Origin: Sipunculus nudus
Taxonomy: Eukaryota; Annelida; Sipuncula; Golfingiida; Sipunculidae
Direction: 5' to 3'
Assembly: GCA_026874595.1 (NCBI GenBank)
Contig: CM049319.1
Location: forward strand, 3,068,601-3,132,600
Length of the DNA stretch: 64,000 nt
Within the stretch, counting starts at the first letter, position 1, and each line of letters opens with the position of its first letter. Position numbers and translations under genes: made by a program. The notes below the pieces were generated by a model. The model worked only from the letters and a program-made list of their open reading frames with translations, was not told the origin of the DNA and did not search any database. Positions 19,704 to 28,863 of this stretch are shown here, one piece after another.

Positions 19704-22199
19704 CCTTTCTTATGCAACGCGGATGTAATCCAAATGCGACTTTGACCCTTGGGTCCTGGGCGACTTGCCGGTAACGTGCCCAATGACTGAGATATACAAA
19801 ATTTGCCTCAGCACCCAGCAACTTTATATGTGAGGACTTGGGTATGTATTCGGACAGTGAATTGAGCCTTTCGTGTTTGAAGAGCTTATCAAGGTGGCAA
19901 TGGAAGTCAATCAATGCCAAGTCTTTATTGAGCAAGCAAACCTGTTGCTGAACTGACTCTGGTAAATCCCTCAGATCTTGGACCCATTTGTCGGGCGTGA
20001 CACGTTGGGTAACCTGTTTGGCTGTCCCCATCACTAAGTCTGCTGGTAATATGACCTCGTGCCCTAACATGATTTCATTGGGTGTGTAACCGGTGGTCCT
20101 ATTAACCGTAGAATGGAGAGCCATGGTCAGCAGAGGTAAGTCCCTATCCCACGTGCGAATGTCATTCTCCAGGTAGCAACGGATCATCTGCAGGACTGTC
20201 CGATTCTGACGTTCGACCTGCCCATTAGAAGCAGGATGATACGGCGTTGTCCTGGTTTTAGCTATCCCCAGAACCTGACACAAGGTAGAGAACAAGTTGG
20301 ACTCGAAGTTTTGTCCTTGGTCAGAGTGGATTTCTATCGGACATCCAAAGGTAGTGAAAAATCCCATCACAAGCCTTTCTGCAACAACACCAGCTGATTG
20401 TTCCGGGATAGCAAAACATTCTAGCCACTTCGAAAACTGGTCAAAGACCATGAGTATATATCTGTTTCCATTTGTACTCTCTGTGAATGGCCCGAGGATG
20501 TCTATATGGATTCTCTCCATTGGGAATCCGGCTTGATACATCCCCAGTCCTGCCTTTGCTTTCTTTGGTGGTTTTTTGTTCCTACTACAAGTGTCACAAG
20601 TCTTGACGTATGATTCAGCATCTCTGGCCATATGATACCAGTGGAAAGAGCTCTGGAGACGATGGAGAGTTTTGTCCCGTCCTAAATGCCCAGATACCTT
20701 CAAGTCATGACAATATTCTAATACCTCTCTTCGGAGTACAGCCGGCACAACTAGGCATATACGGAATGCAGGGTCTGTCTCCTTGGCTTCCTTGAGATAC
20801 AACACTTCATCTTTAATCTCCAGAGGTGTCCTCCTCATACGTTGGCGTATGGGTGACGAGTCGTCTGTATTGATATTTTGTGTGATCTCTGATAAGCACC
20901 CAAGATCTAGGTCGTGTTGTGTGAACACGTCCTGGTATTCAAACAGCAACTGATGCACTTGTGTCATGTGTTCATCAGGGTTATCTCTGCTTGTTCTCAC
21001 ATGTAGGTCTTTCAAGTGGTCAGGTAAGTTGGAAGAACCCGTAACTGAGGTTTGTGCCGATGGAAGCACACAGGCCGCCTCAGCATTCCCCTCTGCCGGG
21101 CCCAGTCCAACTGACCTGACACAAAGTGGCTCTGGTGGGATGATTTCTACCAACTCCACTGCTGACCCAATCGGCTGGTCGCGTCTAACTGATATGTTTC
21201 TGTTGGTGTCATTTATGGCTTCCAAATATCCAAGCTGATTGGTCACAGTGTTTGCAAGCAGTAAGCCATTCACATCACCCTTGGCTTCTATAACGTACGG
21301 TGTATCCTTAGATCCAATGACACAGATTGGTAGCAACGACCTTGTGTTTGGTGGAAAAACTGCTGATTTCTCTGCAACAACCGTAGACACTGCACAAGAC
21401 ATGTCCTTTGAATTCTTTCTCAAGGAACCCGTGATGCAGTCATCAAGTATATCTATTTTGCAATTTGCAAAATCAACGACGCACCTATTGTCAATCAGAA
21501 TGTCCAAACCAAGCAGGATTGGGTAGGTTACCTTGGCTACATAGGCGTCACATGAATAGATGTTCGAACCCAGTTTCATATTTAGTCGTGAAACCTTCTG
21601 GGCAGGTATGCATGCATCCGGTCCGCCTATCCCGCGAAGTACAGCAGTACCGACTACTTCAATTTCTCCTGGTAGGGAATCTCGTAATACCTCACTAATG
21701 ACTGTGACCTGTGCTGCACTGTCCACTATGGCATTCGTCGCTATACCATTAATTTGCACTGGGACAGCAAAACTTAGACCTTCAGCCTTTCGGATGAGAG
21801 CTTCTTGTTCAGAATGCTTGACATTAACATTCTCACCTTCTGTTAACTCTCTATCTTGGGAATCCGTACCTATGAGCTCAACAAGCTTCTTAAGAGTATC
21901 CCCACCAAATTCCTTTGTCGACTGGCCCGTTTCATATGAAATGGCATCTGCATAACTAACCTCCGTGATGGAATGTGGTGTAGCTCTTGAGGATATGGGC
22001 ACTGAGGCTGATGAACCAATGTCAGATGTTAAAGTATATCCATGAGTGCTATCTTTGACCGAGTCATTAATCCTTTGCACTTGTTGTTGTTGATTTATTG
22101 TTAATGGTGTTGTTGTTAATGGTGGACCCCCCTCGGGTTTAGGTTGGCCTCGATCAGTAAACGGGGTGGACCTGTGGCCTGCAGAGTCACCCCTTATTC
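19704..22199 (-). pseudogene. Pol of the TatD element: retropepsin, integrase and N-terminal TatD (RT/RNase H missing)
   Basis: Open minus-strand frame of about 830 codons, entered by -1 frameshift from gag; the first in-frame ATG is at 22,080. In order: a linker; retropepsin with IVDSAAQ as active site and ILLGLDIL; a region ending PIRQRMRRTP that normally precedes RT; then directly the pre-integrase segment; an HHCC finger (CHDLKVSGHLG...CDTC); an integrase core with HIDILG, HSDQG and GQVERQN spaced D,D(35)E; and finally LIDFHCHLD, the HxH start of a TatD domain with GLHPRCIRK just before the nested insertion. Around 500 residues of RT and RNase H expected between linker and integrase are absent although the frame is unbroken. 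Integrase and TatD are joined near 19,925-19,945 after ESVQQQV, without the usual integrase C-terminus. Domain order is seen; function is inferred. Confidence 0.9.
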
Positions 22200-22206
22200 T
22201 TTTAAA
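22163..22206 (-). promoter_or_regulatory. -1 programmed ribosomal frameshift signal at the gag-pol junction
   Basis: On the minus strand the last gag codons read TCT TTA AAA GAA TAA, containing the heptamer T TTA AAA (22,206-22,200) in the correct phase for -1 slippage. Six bases later GGGGTG (22,193-22,188) can pair with CACCCC (22,168-22,163), leaving a 19-nt loop. The pol frame is -1 relative to gag, closed by a stop just upstream and open from the heptamer onward. Slippery site, spacer and stem match the standard retroviral arrangement; use in vivo is inferred. Confidence 0.8.
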
Positions 22207-22995
22207 GAATCACCTTCTGACGAATCTGGCTTTTTTGTGCCAAGAGGGCAATCTCTCTGGAAGTGCTCTTTCTGGTGACACCGGAAACATGATAAGCCTT
22301 GAGGAGATCTGGGCGGTGTACCTGGGGACTTTGATCTCGGAGGCGTTCTAGACCTCAAGAGCTGTCTCATCATAATTTCCAGGTCTTCCATCCTCTGACT
22401 TATCTCTTTTTGGATGTTTCGTTGTGTTGCCGACTCCATGGCCACTGCTGATGACCTTACCTGATAATCAGACTCACCTTCCGGGTGGAGATCAGCATTG
22501 GCGAAACTGAGCTTTTTTATAGTGGCGTTACCTTGAAGTTTTCCATAAATTGCATTCCGATTATTGATTGCATTTGTAACATAACTAATGGATTTGTAGA
22601 GTCTTTTGGGTTTTTTGTCCATTGCCACCGCCGCTGCGCGCTTGTTCGCACATCCCTTCAGAAAGTGTTCAACACTTATTTGCTCAACCGTTTCCTCAAG
22701 AGCTCCTGGGAAACCATCCATTACTAAGAAATTGATTCTCTGTCCAAATTCTTCCAGGGACTCACTGGCTTCCTGCTTTACATAGGGGAGACTCCGCCGT
22801 ACGGTTATTGGCGCATCCTTCACTCCAAACCTCCTAGAGAGCTTTTCCTTAAGTATTTCATAATCGTTCCCTATGTGGAGTCCTCTCACATACTCAAGGG
22901 CCTTTCCGCTCAATGAATCTAGTAGCCTCTCGGCTGTCTTATGACTTGACCATCCATATCGACCAGCATAGCGTTCCAGCTGATAATAAAATCAT
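22194..22995 (-). CDS. Gag of the TatD element, C-terminal part (capsid and zinc knuckle)
   Basis: Minus-strand frame from about 22,995 to the stop at 22,194. It begins with a capsid-type block (QLERYAGRYGW, then ERLLDSLSGKALEYV), contains the coiled MRQLL region and ends with an SR/SP-rich stretch and one CCHC knuckle, CFRCHQKEHFQRDC. Then follow the frameshift heptamer and stop. The first ATG in this frame is at 22,913, inside the conserved capsid block, which shows that this is not a separate gene but the continuation of the upstream gag frame after a 1-nt indel. Confidence 0.85.
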
Positions 22996-24118
22996 GCCAA
23001 GACTTATCACCCGAAAATATCGGCAGTTTTGGTGGTGGGGGGCTTCTGCACCTAGACTGTCGTCCTCGATGGTACCTTTCCGGTGATGAAGAGCGGTCAC
23101 TATCAGAACCACTGAAACTTTGTCTTTTATTGTAGCTCTGTCTGCTAGTCTGTCGTCCTCTCGAAGGGCTACGAGAGACTGAACCTGTCCCCCGGTGCCT
23201 CCTACTCTTTCTGTATTTATGTTCCAAGTCATCATCAGCGAGGAAACCATGTATGTGATCATCTCTAAATATATCCCTCCGAGGGCCTGTAACTGTGGAG
23301 TGAGATCCCCTTTCTTCACTTCGACAAGGTTGTCCATATTTCACATGACTAGGCTTGTCAAATCTTTCTGGTGAACTGGAGTAGGGGGAGCCACACCGGT
23401 TTCTGGTTTGATTATAACCTGGGGCAAAATACTGGTACTCTGGTGTGATAGGCTTCCTTTCATAGCTGCCATATGGAGGTCGCCTGAGGTGATCACGTTC
23501 CCGAGAATATGGTCTGTGAAATATTTCACTGACGGATCTATGTGGCTTAATGGGTTCAAAAGCAGATTGGAATTGATGACAATTTCTGTTTTCAGCAGTT
23601 GGCCCAGCTCGCTCTGCGACAAACAGAGTCTGATTCTGCCTGTCATGTACATTTCCTATAGCTTGATTAGCTTGTGCTGGCTCATCCGACCTCTGTTGGT
23701 AAATGCTGCTTTTTGGCAAAGCAGACATAATTTGATCAATTTTGTCATCAGGGTTGGGTTTTGTCATTTGACTGGCAGTCACAGTGCTGCCCCTATCCCA
23801 TATACCAGCAGCATAAGAGTGCATACCATTTGATCCAGAGCCATTATCTTGGTACAGATTGGGTTGAAAGACAGAGCTCTCTGACTGAAGACCTCTATGT
23901 CCTGGAGTAGGCACAGGATTTATAATGATGGAACCATCATGTATCAATTTTGCCCAGTCAGAAGCAGGGTAGTTGGTAACCTTCTCCAGGTCATGAATGC
24001 CAAAATCAGGTTTGACTTTGCGTATTGTAACAATTGCTTGTGCAGAGCCACAGGTAAGCACAAATGGCAGCCAAGAAACAAGTTCTGGGACAGTTGCAGT
24101 GCACAAGTTCAATGCCAT
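22982..24118 (-). CDS. Gag of the TatD element, N-terminal part
   Basis: Minus-strand frame starting ATG at 24,118. The N-terminus is hydrophobic and I do not recognise it. The middle is low-complexity and rich in Arg, Ser, Pro, Tyr, with SRSPSRGRQ and SDSDRSSSP tracts. It ends with PPPPKLPIFSGDKSWHDFI, the usual lead-in to a Ty3-type capsid. The frame continues out of register to a stop at 22,919, but homology switches to the next frame at about 22,982-22,993 (an A/T run), so one base has been lost there or two gained. No slippery heptamer fits that point, so I read it as mutation (or assembly error) rather than a second programmed shift. Confidence 0.82.
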
Positions 24119-25170
24119 GATGGGTGAATAAATTATCTGATATACTACTGATAATTAGAAAAAGAGAGTTTGAAATCACAAGCTGTTAAGCCGCAAGCAA
24201 TGGGTAAAGTAATTTCAAAAAGTATAATAAACTGCAAATACTAATTTTTCACAGTTATCAATTGGATTGACTACACAATTAACAATGTAGTTATCAATTG
24301 CAGTGAACAAACAATGCAAATCTGGACCACAATTATAATGTAGGAGATGTTAAAAATACTGTAAGTGTAGTCAGAGTTGCCTATGGTCACAAAGTAAAAC
24401 TTTAAATAGACATCAGGGGCATGTGCATACACTTGCACATACACAGATATAATGATAATACACTAAGAAAACTAGTGCATGAAGTCCTAAGCAACAACAA
24501 ATTTTATGCTGTTACTTATCTTGTCTCTCTCTCTCTTTCTTTTTTTTTTTTGTTTTATTTAATGTTAATTTTATGTGCCCACAAGATCATAAATGGAAAC
24601 TTGTGTGGCTTATTTACAACATGTCAAAATCTATGTATTAAAGGATGTTCCCATATACAAGAGGGAAGATGAACAAAATAGTCAATAAGCAGGGTACTAT
24701 AAGCCAGCAAAATAGTCCTTGGTAGGAATTATACAAAGAAATTTGATTTCACTGAATGATGGATAACGCAAGAGAGACTGAGACCTTATAAATTATAGAA
24801 TAAAAGGACTGTTGTGAGGTAGGCCGAATTGAGTATGGACGAATTTATCAGTAATCAAAGTCGTCACGGCTACAGCACGCCACGATTGACGTCAGATTCA
24901 ATCGTGACCTACTACAATTTGAATAGGGCTAACTGACTCAGGTAAATTACTGACAACCTGCCAAGAATATATACAGGCTACCGGAAAAATAACACAGAAG
25001 AACCTGTGTCCGCTGCTGCAGCAATAATTTGCAACAGACACCGCGGACTACCTAGGGTAGGCCGAGATATAAAGTATGTTGCGAGCTGGTTACCGGCCGG
25101 ATTCGGCCAGTACGAACGAAATTGACAACCAAATGTTTATCGACCTCGTTTATAAAATTTAAGCCCGCCC
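24119..25170 (-). other. Untranslated leader of the TatD element
   Basis: About 1.05 kb between primer site and gag ATG, without a convincing ORF. It holds a (CT)n/poly-T tract near 24,525-24,551, two GTTATCAATTG blocks near 24,254 and 24,290, and a strong hairpin at 24,881-24,906. A long leader would fit packaging or internal-ribosome roles, but nothing shows this directly. Confidence 0.7.
24881..24906 (-). promoter_or_regulatory. Perfect 9-bp hairpin in the leader
   Basis: CACGATTGA (24,881-24,889) and TCAATCGTG (24,898-24,906) pair around an 8-nt loop. It lies within 300 nt of the primer binding site, where dimerisation or packaging elements often sit. Function unknown. Confidence 0.6.
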
Positions 25171-25188
25171 CATCTAGACTCGTCACCA
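25171..25188 (-). promoter_or_regulatory. Primer binding site of the TatD element
   Basis: On the minus strand TGGTGACGAGTCTAGATG begins two bases inside the 5' LTR, as expected for complementarity to a tRNA ending in CCA. The first 11 bases differ at two positions from what I expect for a common animal tRNA-Ser 3' end (TGGCGACGAGG); I cannot assign the tRNA firmly. Confidence 0.7.
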
Positions 25189-25190
25189 GA

Positions 25191-25426
25191 TGTGGTAGAG
25201 CGTATCTTACTCTACTATAACACTTACTCCTGAGAATGTCGGGTAAGTATCCTCAGCGTGGGAAGAAGTAGTTGTCAGTACTTCCGTGGGTACGATCCAA
25301 TCAAGCCATGCGGTCTTCTTCTTCCGAGGGGTCAAGGTCGGGGTCGTCTCCACCAAAACCCGGAGGTAGCTCTCGATCATCCCGGAGACTGCTATCTACT
25401 GAGGCAGTCAACCAAAATCTACCACA
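25191..25426 (-). repeat. 5' LTR of the TatD element
   Basis: 236 bp; one base different from 14,328-14,563. Followed by AAGT. Confidence 0.95.
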
Positions 25427-25430
25427 AAGT

Positions 25431-26080
25431 TTTCAGTGAGGGATTTAAGCATGTTTGGCCTGCCATTTGACACAGGTTCTGACCCACGTGCATGGTCAGT
25501 TAACGTGAAAAACATGCACATAACTCTCGCTTCATAAAAAGGAGGGTTTTAACCTAGGGGGATAAATGACAAGACCTAATTAATTCAAGGTCCCCATTTC
25601 CGGAAAAGGGGTGGGGGTGGCGTCGGGTCGGACGTGTGGGGTTTCCAGGGCTCAAAAATTGTCTGATACGATTAATAAACAGTTCCGACTTCAAAGCTTT
25701 GTTCCGCTTCTGCTACTAACGAGGTATGTGTATTTCCGTATCTTCCTTCAGGAATAGTTTCCTTCCATTAAACGTACATAAAATTCATCTTTCATGTCTT
25801 CCTCACATCAACCTATTCTTTATACGTCCAACAATAGTAACCAGTAAAAGATCATCGAAAACCTGAATGCCCCCGCGTCCCATTCCGGTTCGCAAATGTA
25901 AACATCATCATGCACTCGCCAGGTCTTCAAGGTAAACCTAGGTACATAATTTATTATGACAGTATCCCACTGAAAATCTATATTTTCTTTTTACTTTTAG
26001 AATAAAAAGAACTGAGCCAGCATTCCTGATATTAGTTAATTCATATCCCCAGCCCTGGTAAAAAGCCAAGTGTACCCGGT
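25431..26080. other. Non-genic stretch
   Basis: No open frame, repeat or RNA recognised. Confidence 0.5.
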
Positions 26081-26084
26081 TTAT

Positions 26085-26345
26085 CAGCTCCCAGTCAACA
26101 TTGTGGTACTGGCCCAATACAGGGCCAATTCATTCAGAAGAATTGGCCCAGTTGAGTTTGCCTGTATTGGCCCAGTACAATTTTGCACATTGGGGTTGAA
26201 TTGGCCCAGTACCGTAAGCCGGTACTCAACCAATACTAGCCAGTAACGGCCCAGTAATGGCCCAGCAGTATTATATTTAACCCAGCCTTAACTGGTTCTG
26301 GCCCAGTAATGGCCCGGCGGTAGTAAACTGAACCCAGCCTGTACT
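26085..26345. repeat. Degenerate TTGGCCCAGTA-type repeat cluster
   Basis: The motif GGCCCAGTA or close variants occurs about ten times, mostly on one strand, with spacing of about 20-40 bp. A similar cluster lies at 32,447-32,640. No coding frame. Confidence 0.65.
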
Positions 26346-27600
26346 CAAATTTAAATATTGTTACAAAAATTTTTGGTTTTAATTATTAGGTTTTAGAATA
26401 ATTAATAAGCAGGCGCAGATCCAGTATTTTTTGCAGGGTGTTTCAACACCTAGTGTAGATAAACATTTGGTAATTATTCCAAGCAATTAACCTGTCATTG
26501 TTTAAAACTGGTCTAAAAAATATTGGTGAGCATAGGTGGTCCCCCCCCCCCCGGATCAGCACCTGAAAAAGATACCTTAAAGATAACAGAATATGTAAAA
26601 AAAGTTAAGGGAACCATAGGTCACAGTGCTCAGCTGAAGTTGACCTTGAAGGTAGAAATCTAAAATAATATCAAATGAAGAGAAGTCTGAGACGAAAAGG
26701 TAATATAGGCCATGGTTGGTTGATATAGTATTGGTTTGTGTTGATGAGTAAGAAATTGTTGCAAATAATATTTTGTGACCAAGCCATGCATTTCCTAATG
26801 TTGAAACTAAAGCACGTGAGCAGTTTTTTATAAGATCTAAATATATTTACCATTATCATTGGTTGGCTTTTTAGTAAGTTCAGCAATTTACACATTTGTT
26901 CAATTAAATAAATTTTTAAAAATATATTATTAAATATTTTTATTTTTCAAATGTATACAGTTGCAATATAATTACTGTCTCCAGTCCACAGGTGCAAAGA
27001 CTTGGTGGGGGGGGGGGGGTGATGGGAGTTAGAACATCTCTGTATATATACAATCAGGATATTCACTTAATTCAACGATGCTTACAAGATAAAAAAAATT
27101 CATTCACCATTACTGAATATTTAAAAATGGGCGGACAGACTTGTAGGTAAACAAAGCTGATCACTATCTCCCATTCTGCTGAGGCAGAAAAATAATATAT
27201 GAAGTTTCAATTAGCTCAGACATATTTTATTTTTAACATTTCAGACTTAAATAGCTTAAATCCATATATGCATACAGGATATGAGTGTTATTTCAAAACT
27301 GCTTGTAGGAAAAAAGATCAAAATTGATATATATTAAATGTTAATAAGAGATGATGGACAGACAGAGCTGATCACCAATCTCGAGAGGCAAGAATATGTT
27401 TAAATTAGATTTTTCTAATACTATTTTTTTTTAATTAAATAAACTTTACTTTTGTTTGCAATGAAACTAATGTCCCAGTGCACAGGTGCAAGTAATCAAT
27501 GATAGGGGAGGGGGAATGGTGGAATTACAACACCTCTGCATATACACATGACAACCAAGTCTGTAGCTTCAAAAATTATCATGTTAAGTGAGTAAATATT
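26346..27600. other. AT-rich stretch with homopolymers
   Basis: No gene. C tract near 26,540-26,552 and G tract near 27,004-27,019. Confidence 0.5.
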
Positions 27601-27985
27601 TTTCCTGATTTTTTACAATGTACATATGTTTAAACCCATAACTTCAAGAAATCACACGATACGGACTTATTTTCTGGCATATATAGAGGAAATATATAAA
27701 AAAATATTTATGGTAAATATTTAGAAAAACAGATTAGTGGTTTTGATATTAAGCAGTCCTGAAGTGTGATAATGGTTTTTAATGGAAACGCAAGGGTTTT
27801 TCTTAATTTTTTGTCGCAGTGACCAAGGTTTCGGTTTGGTAGGAGATTATTGGAACATCTAGTAGTTCGCAGAAATTTGGATTTGCAGGTCTAACGTTTT
27901 CAAAACGTGCCAGTCTAACGGCCGGACAACGGACAATGGACCATAACTATAGCTCAGATGACTTATAGTCAGCTGAGCTAAAAAC
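27600..27985 (-). repeat. Dispersed repeat with AGCTCAG hairpin head (minus strand)
   Basis: The right end carries AGCTCAGATGACTTATAGTC followed by AGCTGAGCT, a hairpin, next to GACAATGGACCATAACTATA. On the minus strand this reads like the start of the 430-bp repeats at 47,469, 47,899 and 48,329 (AGCTCAGCTGAC...GTCATCTGAGCT, then GGTCCATTGTC). The inner part also resembles them in its short TATATAGAGGAA and CATAACTT blocks. An inverted, diverged copy of that family. Confidence 0.7.
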
Positions 27986-28134
27986 GTTGCAAAACTGGAT
28001 ATCTTGCATACACCTACATTCTTAAATCACAATTTGCACTCGCACACACAAACACATAAAAAAAGTCTATTAGATATTAAATGAATATTTTACTGTACAA
28101 GGTTTAGCCAACATGTAATACATACATGTATGCA

Positions 28135-28157
28135 GTATATATATATATATAAATAAA

Positions 28158-28186
<29 letters not shown>
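28135..28186. repeat. (AT)n/(AAAT)n microsatellite
   Basis: AT run interrupted by an AAATAAATAAAT block. Confidence 0.93.
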
Positions 28187-28191
<5 letters not shown>

Positions 28192-28682
28192 TGCAATATT
28201 CATGGGTATATCCTCAACACTTCTTTAAAAGGGAGAGAGCTGTAACAATAAAAAGTTCAATATCAAAATATGTATTAAAATACTTATCTTTAAAAGAAAT
28301 TTGCTCAAATATATTCTGAATGTTAATTCTTTACATTTGAGCCCTGTGGCATTTTGGGCCCTTTCATGTATTTGAAATTTCATCAATATTGTTCAAAATG
28401 ATTTAAGTAGTACTTAAAACATTGTCCATAAAAATGTAATTATATATCTTTTGTTCAACCTTCCAGCCCCTTCTGTGTCTTCTCCGTCTGATGTATTTTC
28501 TCTTTCCATTATTATTATTATTATTATTATTTCCTCATATATATTTACCTTGTGGAAAATATTAATAAAAAGGCACCTTTAGCATAAGATTATGGAGATT
28601 CCTCGGTGTTATGACCTAGCAGAACATGATAACTGAAAGACTCCCTCTCTTCTTGATAAAACGAGAGATTTTACAGCTCAAG

Positions 28683-28863
28683 CGGGGGGGGGGGGGGGGC
28701 TTCTGGATCCGTCACTGGCACTTGCAACACAAGCACTGTAACGTTCCTTGGGTCCTGTTTCCTGTGTTATCTTATTAGGCCTATGGCATGAAACTCTTTG
28801 CAGATCTTGGTGCACATGCACAACAGCATTACTGTAGCCTCGGGGGGGGGGGGGGGGGGGGGG
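28683..28863. repeat. Two long poly-G tracts
   Basis: G runs at about 28,684-28,699 and 28,842-28,862, the second about 20 G. Confidence 0.9.

Larger units (their letters stand above)
14328..25426 (-). mobile_element. LTR retrotransposon carrying a TatD nuclease domain (minus strand, with nested insertion)
   Basis: A complete element. It has 236-bp LTRs at both ends starting TGTGGTAGA and ending TCTACCACA, with one difference between them. A 4-bp AAGT duplication flanks it (14,324-14,327 and 25,427-25,430). A TGG-initial primer binding site lies inside the right LTR and a purine tract abuts the left LTR, so the reading direction is minus. Coding order is gag, -1 frameshift signal, retropepsin, integrase, TatD-type nuclease. 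RT and RNase H are absent. A 4,148-bp Ty3-type element sits inside the TatD region; without it and its duplicated site the element would be about 6.95 kb. Lack of RT means mobility in trans, yet near-identical LTRs show recent transposition. The gag type and integrase place it with Ty3-like (Metaviridae-type) elements; the exact clade needs a phylogeny. Confidence 0.93.

Noticed and set aside
22919-22995. A second programmed frameshift in gag
   Set aside because: No X XXY YYZ heptamer is in phase and no stem follows; a 1-nt indel is simpler.
20297-24127. Plus-strand open frames opposite gag and pol
   Set aside because: Antisense shadows of the minus-strand gag and pol frames; no domains.
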